Source of the DNA: Clostridium sp. CAG:138
GTDB lineage: Bacteria; Bacillota; Clostridia; Christensenellales; CAG-138
Reading direction: 5' to 3'
DNA: 11,660 bases
Assembly (NCBI GenBank): GCA_000435055.1
Contig: FR879718.1
Span: 26,128-37,787 of the forward strand
The notes under the pieces are model-generated. The model made no database searches. It had not been told where the DNA came from and saw nothing but the letters and a program-made list of their open reading frames with translations. Both the position numbers and the translations under genes were made by a program. This document shows, in pieces, positions 1-6,777 of the stretch (position 1 is the first letter of the stretch; each line of letters opens with the position of its first letter).

Positions 1-3000
1 AACTCGGAAGAGTTCCGACGGCTGCAAGCAGGTCTTTGCGGCTGCAAGGGTCCCGCCGGCGTCTTTGGATTGGGCGAAGCACAGCGAACCCATATCGAAG
101 CCGCTCTGTTTTCAAAAGCAAAGCGGCCGATGCTTGTTGTTGTTCCGTCCGAGCAGGCAGCGGCAAGGGTGCACGAGGAACTTTGCTGCTATTATCCCGA
201 TGCGGTGCTTTTTCCGGCAAGGGAACTGCCGCTCAATGCCCACAGCTATGTTCAGTCACAGGAATTGACGTCAAAACGACTGCGAACGGCAGCACGGCTG
301 ATAAAAGGTGAACCCTGCCTAATAGTTGCGCCGATCGAGGCCGTTATGCAGCGCATGGCACCGCCCTCCGTGATTTCGGCATTCACTCAGACGGTTCGAA
401 CGGGCATGGTAATTGAACCTGCGTCCCTTCTGAAAAAATTTATCGATGCGGGTTATTCACGCGAGGAAATGTGCGAGGGAAGGGGACAGGTCTGCCTGCG
501 CGGCGGCTGTATCGATATTTTTCCGATAACGGCGGAAAATCCCGTCCGCATTGAATTCTTTGATGATGAAATAGACACAATGCGCGAGTTTGATCCGCTT
601 AACCAGCGTTCAACCGAAAATACGGATTGCGTTGAGATTTTGCCTGCAACGGAACTGCCGCTGGATCGGGATATGCGGCAAAAGGGCATTGCGGCTTTGC
701 GCTCAAAAGCGCATTATGCGGCGGAAACAGAGATTTTGCGTGCGGGCGGAATTCCGCAGAACGCTCTCTCACTGCTTCCGCTTTTTGTGCGGAACGAGAT
801 AACCTTGCTTGATTATCTGCCGGAGGACGCCTTGATTATTCTTGACGAACCCTCCCGCATTGAAGAAAGCGCAAGGTTCGCTTTCTCACGCTTCACGGAT
901 AATCTTGCGGATGTTCTGCACAGCGGGGAGGGGCATGAGCTTCAGGCGGGGCTTTTGAATGCTCCGAGTGTCACCATGGCGGCGCTGGACAGAAGCTCAA
1001 CCGCAATGCTTTTTGCGTTTTCAAGGAGTTATCAGCTGATAAAGCCGAAATTTCTTGTAAAATTCGATTCACGGCAGATTTCGCGTTATGTGCAGGGGGA
1101 TACGGCTCTGCGCGACGACATCGGCCTTTGGCGGCAAAAAGGCTTCTCCGTTTTGCTTTATGCCGGCAGACATGCGGAACGGCTGCATGATATTCTTTCC
1201 GATTTGGGAATAGAAGCTCCCGTCACTCAAAAACTCGGCAGGGACATCGTTGAACGCGAAATAATTATCACCGGGCAAACGATTCCGCGCGGGTTTGAGT
1301 ATCCGGAGCTTCGGCTTGCGGTCGTTTCGGAATATGAGCTTTTCGGTTCGGAATATCGTCCGGAGACAAAACCGACAAAGCACCCGCATAACAGGCTGAC
1401 GCTGTACGATCTCAGCGTCGGCGATCTCGTCGTGCATGAAGCACACGGAATAGGCAGATTCACGGGCGTCAGCACATTGACGGTTGACGGAAAAACCCGT
1501 GACTATATCGAGCTTTGCTACCGTGACGGCGACAAACTGTTCATTCCGACGGATCAGATGGACAGAGTGCAAAAATATATCGGCGGAGAGGAGGAAAAGC
1601 AAAAGCTTTCAAAACTCGGCTCCGGCGAGTGGCAGAAAACCGTTGCAAGAACGCGGGCGAGCGTGCGCAAACTTGCATTTGACCTTGTGAAACTTTACGG
1701 CGAACGCGCAAGACGCAAGGGCTTCCGCTTTTCGAAGGATACGGATTGGCAGCAGAGACTGGAACTCAGCTTTCCTTATCGCGAAACTCCGGATCAGCTG
1801 ACAAGCATTCAGGAGATAAAGGCCGATATGGAATCGGACAAAATCATGGACAGGCTGCTTTGCGGTGATGTGGGCTACGGCAAAACCGAGGTCGCGCTGC
1901 GTGCTGCATTCAAATGCACGATGGACGGCAAACAATGCGCATTTCTTGTTCCGACAACGATACTTGCTCAGCAGCACTACAACACGCTCTGCTCCCGCTA
2001 CTCCGGCTTCCCGATAAAGGTCGAGCTGCTTTCCCGATTCAGGACTCCTGCGGAACAGGCACGCATAAAAAAACAGACTGCGGACGGAACCATAGATATT
2101 CTTGTCGGTACACACAGCATTCTTTCAAAAGATGTAAAATTCAAGGATTTGGGGCTCTTGATCATCGATGAGGAACAGCGGTTCGGTGTCAATCATAAGG
2201 AACAGATAAAAAATCTGAAGCGAAATATAGATGTTTTGACCCTTTCGGCAACCCCGATTCCGCGCACTCTGCACATGAGCATGAGCGGCATACGCGATAT
2301 GAGCGTTATTGAAACCCCGCCGGAAGCGCGTTATCCCGTGCAGACTTTTGTTGTTGAATACAATGATGCTCTTGTGCGCGAGGCCATCATGAAAGAGCTT
2401 GCAAGGGGCGGACAGGTCTACATTGTTTACAATATTGTCAAAACAATGGATATCTTTGCCGAGTCGCTGAGCAAACTTGTGCCTGAAGCGCGTATTGCCT
2501 ATGCTCACGGGCAGATGAGCGAACGCCGGCTGGAAAACACCATGATGGATTTCATGGACTATAAATACGATGTTCTGATTTGCAGCACGATAATTGAAAG
2601 CGGACTCGATATTTCAAATGCAAACACCATGATAGTCTATGATGCGGATAAATTCGGCCTTTCACAGCTTTATCAGCTCCGAGGAAGAGTCGGAAGAGGC
2701 GCAAGGCTCGGTTATGCCTACCTCACATTCCGTCAAAATAAAGTTCTCAGCGAGATCGCCGATAAACGCCTGTCGGCAATAAAAGAGTTCACGCAGTTCG
2801 GTGCGGGCTTCCGTATTGCAATGCGCGATCTTGAAATTCGCGGTGCGGGGGATATTCTCGGCGCGGAACAGCACGGGCATATGGCTCAGGTCGGATATGA
2901 TTTGTACTGCAAAATGATTGATGCTGCCGTTAAGGAAGCAAAGGGCGAAACGGTAAAGACGGAGATCGACACCGTAATGGAGATACCGATAGATGCCCAT

Positions 3001-3423
3001 ATTCCCAAAAAATACATTCCGCGTGAAACAGGCAGAATTTCAATGTACAAACGCATTGCGGCGATTACCGATATTGACTCGTTCCGTGATGTTCAGGATG
3101 AACTTATCGACCGATACGGTGAAATCCCGCGCTCAGTTCAAAATCTGCTGGATATTGCACTGTATAAATCCCGCGCAGCTCAGCTCGGCATTCTGAATTT
3201 CACCGTTCATCCGGAGGAGGTTCGCTTCACTTTCGGCATCGATGCCCCGTTGGACGGCGCAAAGCTGTTTGCCGCTGTCGGAACAATTGACGGTGCGGCG
3301 TTTGCCGCCGGTGAAAAAATTGCGCTTGTCATCAAAAACAAACATAAAACCGGTGAAGAAATGTTCCGCATTGCACAGGATGCGGTCAACACACTGCTGC
3401 TGTGCACGGAAAACGCGGGTTGA
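1..3423 (+). CDS. mfd: Transcription-repair coupling factor Mfd, 5'-truncated by the window edge
   Basis: Mfd is a cytosolic ATP-dependent DNA translocase. It pushes stalled RNA polymerase off DNA and recruits UvrA for nucleotide excision repair. The reading frame is open from base 1 for 1140 codons, so the true start lies upstream; the family is usually about 1150-1180 residues, so only some tens of residues should be missing. In window codon numbers, the N-terminal UvrB-like region covers roughly 1-350. The CarD-like RNA-polymerase-interacting domain is at about 470-530 (VHEAHGIGRF, then KLFIPTDQMDRVQKYIG). The translocase follows, with Walker A GDVGYGKT (622-629), DEEQRFGV (723 on), SATPIPRT (749 on) and GRVGRG (895-900). 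The TRCF C-terminal domain covers about 980-1120. All the helicase motifs I could find are intact. TTG at 70 was rejected as the start because the frame and the family similarity continue upstream of it. Identification is very secure. Confidence 0.97.
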   Translation, partial: NSEEFRRLQAGLCGCKGPAGVFGLGEAQRTHIEAALFSKAKRPMLVVVPSEQAAARVHEELCCYYPDAVLFPARELPLNAHSYVQSQELTSKRLRTAARLIKGEPCLIVAPIEAVMQRMAPPSVISAFTQTVRTGMVIEPASLLKKFIDAGYSREEMCEGRGQVCLRGGCIDIFPITAENPVRIEFFDDEIDTMREFDPLNQRSTENTDCVEILPATELPLDRDMRQKGIAALRSKAHYAAETEILRAGGIPQNALSLLPLFVRNEITLLDYLPEDALIILDEPSRIEESARFAFSRFTDNLADVLHSGEGHELQAGLLNAPSVTMAALDRSSTAMLFAFSRSYQLIKPKFLVKFDSRQISRYVQGDTALRDDIGLWRQKGFSVLLYAGRHAERLHDILSDLGIEAPVTQKLGRDIVEREIIITGQTIPRGFEYPELRLAVVSEYELFGSEYRPETKPTKHPHNRLTLYDLSVGDLVVHEAHGIGRFTGVSTLTVDGKTRDYIELCYRDGDKLFIPTDQMDRVQKYIGGEEEKQKLSKLGSGEWQKTVARTRASVRKLAFDLVKLYGERARRKGFRFSKDTDWQQRLELSFPYRETPDQLTSIQEIKADMESDKIMDRLLCGDVGYGKTEVALRAAFKCTMDGKQCAFLVPTTILAQQHYNTLCSRYSGFPIKVELLSRFRTPAEQARIKKQTADGTIDILVGTHSILSKDVKFKDLGLLIIDEEQRFGVNHKEQIKNLKRNIDVLTLSATPIPRTLHMSMSGIRDMSVIETPPEARYPVQTFVVEYNDALVREAIMKELARGGQVYIVYNIVKTMDIFAESLSKLVPEARIAYAHGQMSERRLENTMMDFMDYKYDVLICSTIIESGLDISNANTMIVYDADKFGLSQLYQLRGRVGRGARLGYAYLTFRQNKVLSEIADKRLSAIKEFTQFGAGFRIAMRDLEIRGAGDILGAEQHGHMAQVGYDLYCKMIDAAVKEAKGETVKTEIDTVMEIPIDAHIPKKYIPRETGRISMYKRIAAITDIDSFRDVQDELIDRYGEIPRSVQNLLDIALYKSRAAQLGILNFTVHPEEVRFTFGIDAPLDGAKLFAAVGTIDGAAFAAGEKIALVIKNKHKTGEEMFRIAQDAVNTLLLCTENAG

Positions 3424-3523
3424 TTTCCTTTTTGCGGAAAAAACAGCTGCATAATTCCCTTTACGAAAATACCAAATCCGAAGATATATAAACTCGGAGA
3501 ATTTGCGAATATCTCGGCAGGAG

Positions 3524-3553
3524 CGGCTTTCGTTCCGCAATGACCGAGAGCCG
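3524..3553 (+). other. Stem-loop after mfd, overlapping the next promoter
   Basis: CGGCTTTCG (3524-3532) pairs with CGAGAGCCG (3545-3553), giving nine pairs with one G-U around a 12-nt loop. Two more weak pairs can be added outside. No T-run follows, so it is not a convincing intrinsic terminator for mfd. Its right arm abuts the -35 hexamer of the downstream promoter. It may be a weak mfd terminator, an operator or chance. No better mfd terminator was seen in 3424-3630. Confidence 0.3.
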
Positions 3554-3582
3554 TTGACTTCATGTCGGCGAAATGATACAAT
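3554..3582 (+). promoter_or_regulatory. Sigma-A-type promoter of the membrane protein-delta'-ricT operon
   Basis: A -35 hexamer TTGACT (3554-3559) and a -10 hexamer TACAAT (3577-3582) are separated by exactly 17 nt, and each differs from consensus at one base. The expected transcription start is near 3589. This gives a leader of about 40 nt before the ATG at 3631, so the downstream genes need not depend on mfd transcription. Confidence 0.7.
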
Positions 3583-3588
3583 ATAGCG

Positions 3589-3606
3589 GCAGGCTGCGCT
3601 GCCTGC
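3589..3606 (+). promoter_or_regulatory. Hairpin at the predicted 5' end of the operon mRNA
   Basis: GCAGGC (3589-3594) and GCCTGC (3601-3606) form a perfect 6-bp GC-rich stem with a 6-nt loop. The predicted transcription start falls on its first base. The ribosome-binding site GTGGAGG (3617-3623) lies 10 nt downstream and stays single-stranded in this fold. A 5'-terminal stem of this kind can protect mRNA from 5'-end-dependent decay; that role is inferred here. Confidence 0.4.
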
Positions 3607-3630
3607 AAAATCAACCGTGGAGGCTTATGC

Positions 3631-4206
3631 ATGTATCAACAGAGTGTGGACAGATCCGGCGGATCGCAAAAAAGTGACCTTATTCTTTTCATCGTTCTGA
3701 TTATTGCCTTTTTCGCAGTCGGGGCGGTGGTCATGTATCTCGAAAAGCTTTTTGATTCGAATGTTCCGCGCTATGTTTTTATCGGGCTTGTTCTTGCTGC
3801 AATCTATGCGATCTACAGGCTTCGCATCATCGGCTTTCGCTACACTGTGTTTTACAAAGAACCGGAGACCGTTTACGATCCGCGTTTTGACGATATGATT
3901 ACGCATGAGGATTACCCTTACCCTGTCGGAACAATAGTGTTCGAACGCATTGTAAGTGCAAAAGGCACAACAATCGAAACTCTTTGCGGCGGTGACATAG
4001 TTGCCGTCTGCGCTCACGGCGGCAGGTATTCGGGTGAAAACGCTTCGTCGGTTATCGACTCCGCAAATGTTTCATGCAAAAAAACGGAAAAAGCTTATTC
4101 CGTTGTGTACAAAAAGGGCGATGCGCTGCACAGGATTTTTTTCAATCCCGATGAAGAATTTCTGAACCATGTGCGCGAGATCGCTCCGCAGGCCGAGTTT
4201 TGCTGA
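3631..4206 (+). CDS. Small membrane protein of unknown function, two predicted transmembrane helices
   Basis: I do not recognise this 191-residue protein. A short polar N-terminus is followed by two hydrophobic segments at about 16-37 and 48-63, joined by a short loop (EKLFDSNVPR). A soluble C-terminal domain of about 125 residues starts at FRYTVFYKEP. It looks like mixed beta with a final acidic helix, somewhat like small bacterial PH-like domains behind paired helices; this comparison is only an impression. By the positive-inside rule the short loop would face outward and both ends inward, but the charges do not settle the topology. The domain has three cysteines (119, 127, 149) and one more at the C-terminus (191). 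The ATG has a strong Shine-Dalgarno GTGGAGG at 3617-3623 and its own upstream promoter. It is the first gene before delta-prime (45-nt gap) and ricT, so it probably shares their transcript. The coding call is secure; the function is unknown. Confidence 0.85.
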   Translation: MYQQSVDRSGGSQKSDLILFIVLIIAFFAVGAVVMYLEKLFDSNVPRYVFIGLVLAAIYAIYRLRIIGFRYTVFYKEPETVYDPRFDDMITHEDYPYPVGTIVFERIVSAKGTTIETLCGGDIVAVCAHGGRYSGENASSVIDSANVSCKKTEKAYSVVYKKGDALHRIFFNPDEEFLNHVREIAPQAEFC

Positions 4207-4259
4207 TTCGGAACGCGCAATGAGCGGTTTCGGAATCTTTCATGATTTTTCATGATTAA
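4204..4259 (+). promoter_or_regulatory. Stem-loop and 5-codon mini-ORF at the delta' translation start
   Basis: GATTCGGAA (4204-4212) can pair with TTCGGAATC (4229-4237): eight pairs with one G-G mismatch. This buries the only GGAA (4232-4235) upstream of the delta-prime gene. That GGAA lies 6 nt before an out-of-frame ATG at 4242, which encodes M-I-F-H-D and stops at 4257-4259, just past the delta-prime ATG at 4252. A 10-nt near-repeat TCATGATTTT/TCATGATTAA (4240-4259) creates the two ATGs. The layout fits weak or coupled initiation, but it may be chance. Confidence 0.3.
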
Positions 4260-5181
4260 CGAAAATGTACAGAAACTGAAGAATACGATTCGTGCGGGAA
4301 GGGCGATGCACGGTTATCTTGTCACAAGTGCGGATTGTGATGAAACCGCGCCGGAAGGTGAACCGTCATCGACTGCGGAGCTTTTGCGTCAGTGCGCCGC
4401 GCTGCTGCTTTTCGGCAGCGAAAAAACGGAGATGCTGGAATTCTCTCCGGATTTTTACGAGCTGAACGGCGGTGCAAAAGTTGAACAAATGCGCATGATT
4501 CGGCAGGAACTCAGCAAAAAGGCGTTCGGAGGAAACAACCGCGTTGTTGTAATCACCGACGCCCATATGATGAACGACAGTGCGGTGAATGCAATGCTCA
4601 AAATGCTCGAGGAGCCGCCGGAAGGCACGTTTTTCCTGCTTACGGGCATTGAACAGCGCATTCTTCCGACGATTCGTTCACGCTGCCAGATCGTTCGTCT
4701 CGGAACGGCGTCTGCGGCGGAAATCGGTGCGGAGCTGATTCGCTTGGGTGCCGCAAAGTCGGAAGCGCAGCGTTTTGCGGCGCAGAGCATGGGGTCGCTG
4801 ACCCGTGCGAAGCGGCTCATGCAGGACGAAGCTTTTCAAAAACTCAGGCAGAATGCGATTGAAGCTTTGCTTGATATTTTTGAAGGGAAGCTCCCGTTCA
4901 AGTGGGCAAAATCAATCGGCAGGGACAGGCAGGCTGCAAAAGAAAGCCTGGGGTTCATGCTTGCTGCATGTCATGATGTTTTAAACAAAAAAACGGGAGC
5001 TGCGGGCGGCAGTTCGGGAGGCATGAGGCTCAATAATGCCGCCGGTGCATTGTCGTTCGGTGCAATTCATTCCGCAGTCATAAAAATCGCAGAGGCGGAA
5101 ATGCGGCTCAGTTCGAATGCGGGCGTGAACCCGATTCTCGACAGGCTGATAATAGATATTGCCGAGGCAATATCCGATTAA
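4252..5181 (+). CDS. holB: DNA polymerase III clamp-loader subunit delta-prime, degenerate N-terminal domain
   Basis: Delta-prime is the stator subunit of the clamp loader that places the sliding clamp on DNA. At 309 residues it is close to the usual length (about 320-340). Family marks are AMHGYLVTS at 18-26 (counterpart of HAYLF), DAHMMNDSAVNAMLKMLEEPPEG at 103-125 (broken here as DAHMMNDSAVNAM then LKMLEEPPEG), and the clamp-loader IRSRCQ at 141-146. A helical C-terminal domain follows from about 220. The stretch between HGYL and the sensor region is eroded. There is no GxxGxGK P-loop and no CxxC-type zinc cluster; only Cys29 and Cys48 lie there. Delta-prime is not an ATPase in most bacteria, so loss of the P-loop is tolerated. 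The start at 4252 is forced because an in-frame TGA lies at 4243-4245; its Shine-Dalgarno is poor. ricT follows after 82 nt, the pairing known from Bacillus. A small chance remains that it is another AAA+ clamp-loader-like protein. Confidence 0.87.
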   Translation: MINENVQKLKNTIRAGRAMHGYLVTSADCDETAPEGEPSSTAELLRQCAALLLFGSEKTEMLEFSPDFYELNGGAKVEQMRMIRQELSKKAFGGNNRVVVITDAHMMNDSAVNAMLKMLEEPPEGTFFLLTGIEQRILPTIRSRCQIVRLGTASAAEIGAELIRLGAAKSEAQRFAAQSMGSLTRAKRLMQDEAFQKLRQNAIEALLDIFEGKLPFKWAKSIGRDRQAAKESLGFMLAACHDVLNKKTGAAGGSSGGMRLNNAAGALSFGAIHSAVIKIAEAEMRLSSNAGVNPILDRLIIDIAEAISD

Positions 5182-5263
5182 TCTGTCGGAGCAGGATTTG
5201 CCTGTTTCGGGCATGCGGCGGATGCATTAAATAATTTGATGAAAAATTGGGACGGTTTAAATA

Positions 5264-6661
5264 ATGAACAAGGTAATCGGAGTTAAGTTTAAGGACAGCG
5301 GCAAAATTTACTATTTTGATCCGCTGGAGTTGGAAATAGAGAAGGGCGGCAATGTAATTGTTGAAACCGCAAGAGGACTTGTTTTCGGTGAGGTTGCCGA
5401 GCCGCCGAGGATAATTGCGGAAGAAAGCATCGTTGCTCCGCTGAAACCCGTTGTCCGCGTTGCAACGGATGAGGACCGAGAGCAGCATGAATACTATCTC
5501 TCAAAAGAAAAAGAAGCCTTTAAAACCTGTCAGCGCAAGATTGAAGAGCACGGGCTTGCAATGAAACTTGTTGATGTTGAATACGCATTCAACGGTTCGA
5601 AACTCAGCTTCTATTTCACGGCGGACAACAGAGTTGACTTTCGCGAGCTTGTAAAAGACCTTGCCGGCATTTTTAAAACACGCATTGATCTGCGTCAGAT
5701 CGGCGTTCGCGACGAAGCAAAAAAATGCGGAGGCATCGGTGCATGCGGGCGTCCCGTCTGCTGCAGCTCATTTTTAACGGAGTTTATTCCGGTTTCAATA
5801 AAAATGGCAAAGTCCCAGAATCTTTCGCTGAATCCGACAAAAATCTCCGGCATTTGCGGAAGGCTTATGTGCTGCCTGAAATACGAACAGGAATGCTATG
5901 ATATAATGCATAAACAAATGCCCACCGTCGGCATCGAATGCGTAACGGTTGACGGAAGCGGTGTTGTTATCGAAAACAATGTCATAACCGAAAGGACAAA
6001 GGTCAAAGTAACGCTTGCCGATGGGACGCTTGATGTTCGGAGCTATCCGTTCAACGAGCTGAATTATGTCAACAAAAACGGGGTTCGCTGCTGCGGCTGC
6101 GATGAGTGCGGCGGTTCATGCTGCGGCAATGCCGATGATGATGGAATGCCGCAGCAGGCAGCTTCAAAACCCGACTCCTCAGACGAAGCCGAAAAAGAAG
6201 CAGAGTTTATTGATGAACCTAAATACGACCGAGCTGATATTTATTCGGACGATGAATTTCATTCCGATGAAACGGAAAAGGGTGACGGAGAACTGCCTGC
6301 CGCAAAGCCTGCAAAACATGTAAAGTTCTCCAAACCTTCAAACTTTCAGAAAACCGCAAAGTCTGCGCAAAATGGCAATCGGGTGCAAAAACACTCCCAA
6401 GGGGGTGACAGCGGCCGAAAATTTAACAAAAAGCAAAACAAAAGACCATGGACGCCGCGCTCAAAGTCTTTCGAAATGCTTGAACACGAGGACGAGTTCG
6501 ACGGAGTTGAAAAAGGGGACAGACCCGACAGACCCGGCGGCGGATTTAAAAAGCAGCAGAAACCTGCAAAATTCAAGAAAAAACCAAGGTACTATGACCG
6601 ACGCGCCGATAAACGCGCAAAAGCACCGGCAGGCGATGCCGAAAGCTCGAACCCGAACTGA
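5264..6661 (+). CDS. ricT: RicT/YaaT, PSP1-domain protein with an extra cysteine cluster and long charged tail
   Basis: RicT (YaaT) belongs to the PSP1 family. In Bacillus it forms the RicA-RicF-RicT iron-sulfur complex, which affects RNase Y-dependent mRNA processing, sporulation and biofilm formation. Residues 1-265 match the family: MNKVIGVKFKDSGKIYYFDP at the N-terminus, RVDFRELVKDLAGIFKTRID at 123-142, and the conserved cysteines in KKCGGIGACGRPVCCSSF (153-170) and ISGICGRLMCCLKYEQEC (194-211). The protein is 465 residues, against roughly 275 for the Bacillus one. The extra part has a second cysteine cluster CCGCDECGGSCC (276-287), an acidic stretch (about 303-345) and a Lys/Arg/Gln/Asn-rich disordered tail (about 346-465) with patches such as KFNKKQNKRPW and KFKKKPRYYDRRADKRAK. 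ATG at 5264 is preceded by a modest GGGACGG (5250-5256). It is the last gene before the terminator. RicA and RicF are not in the window. Confidence 0.93.
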   Translation: MNKVIGVKFKDSGKIYYFDPLELEIEKGGNVIVETARGLVFGEVAEPPRIIAEESIVAPLKPVVRVATDEDREQHEYYLSKEKEAFKTCQRKIEEHGLAMKLVDVEYAFNGSKLSFYFTADNRVDFRELVKDLAGIFKTRIDLRQIGVRDEAKKCGGIGACGRPVCCSSFLTEFIPVSIKMAKSQNLSLNPTKISGICGRLMCCLKYEQECYDIMHKQMPTVGIECVTVDGSGVVIENNVITERTKVKVTLADGTLDVRSYPFNELNYVNKNGVRCCGCDECGGSCCGNADDDGMPQQAASKPDSSDEAEKEAEFIDEPKYDRADIYSDDEFHSDETEKGDGELPAAKPAKHVKFSKPSNFQKTAKSAQNGNRVQKHSQGGDSGRKFNKKQNKRPWTPRSKSFEMLEHEDEFDGVEKGDRPDRPGGGFKKQQKPAKFKKKPRYYDRRADKRAKAPAGDAESSNPN

Positions 6662-6707
6662 AAGCCGAACAACCGTAATTAAAAATAAACACTTAAACAT
6701 TTAAAGA

Positions 6708-6748
6708 ACTGCTGCAAAATCAGGTCAGGTTTGCAGCAGTCCCTTTTT
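6708..6748 (+). terminator. Rho-independent terminator after ricT, possibly bidirectional
   Basis: ACTGCTGCAAA (6708-6718) pairs perfectly with TTTGCAGCAGT (6730-6740), an 11-bp stem with an 11-nt loop, followed by CCC and TTTTT. It ends the + strand operon. Read on the - strand, the same stem is followed by TTCTTTAAATGTTT, so it could also stop transcription from the convergent amidohydrolase gene, whose stop codon is at 6778-6780. Confidence 0.88.
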
Positions 6749-6777
6749 GAAATCCGAATCAAAAAAATTAAAAGAGT

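Noticed and set aside
70..3423. TTG at 70 as the mfd start
   Set aside because: The frame is open to base 1 and the residues before it fit Mfd, so the gene is cut by the window edge.
3429..3446. Possible mfd terminator TTTCC...GGAAA just after the stop
   Set aside because: A 5-bp AT-rich stem with no following T-run is too weak.
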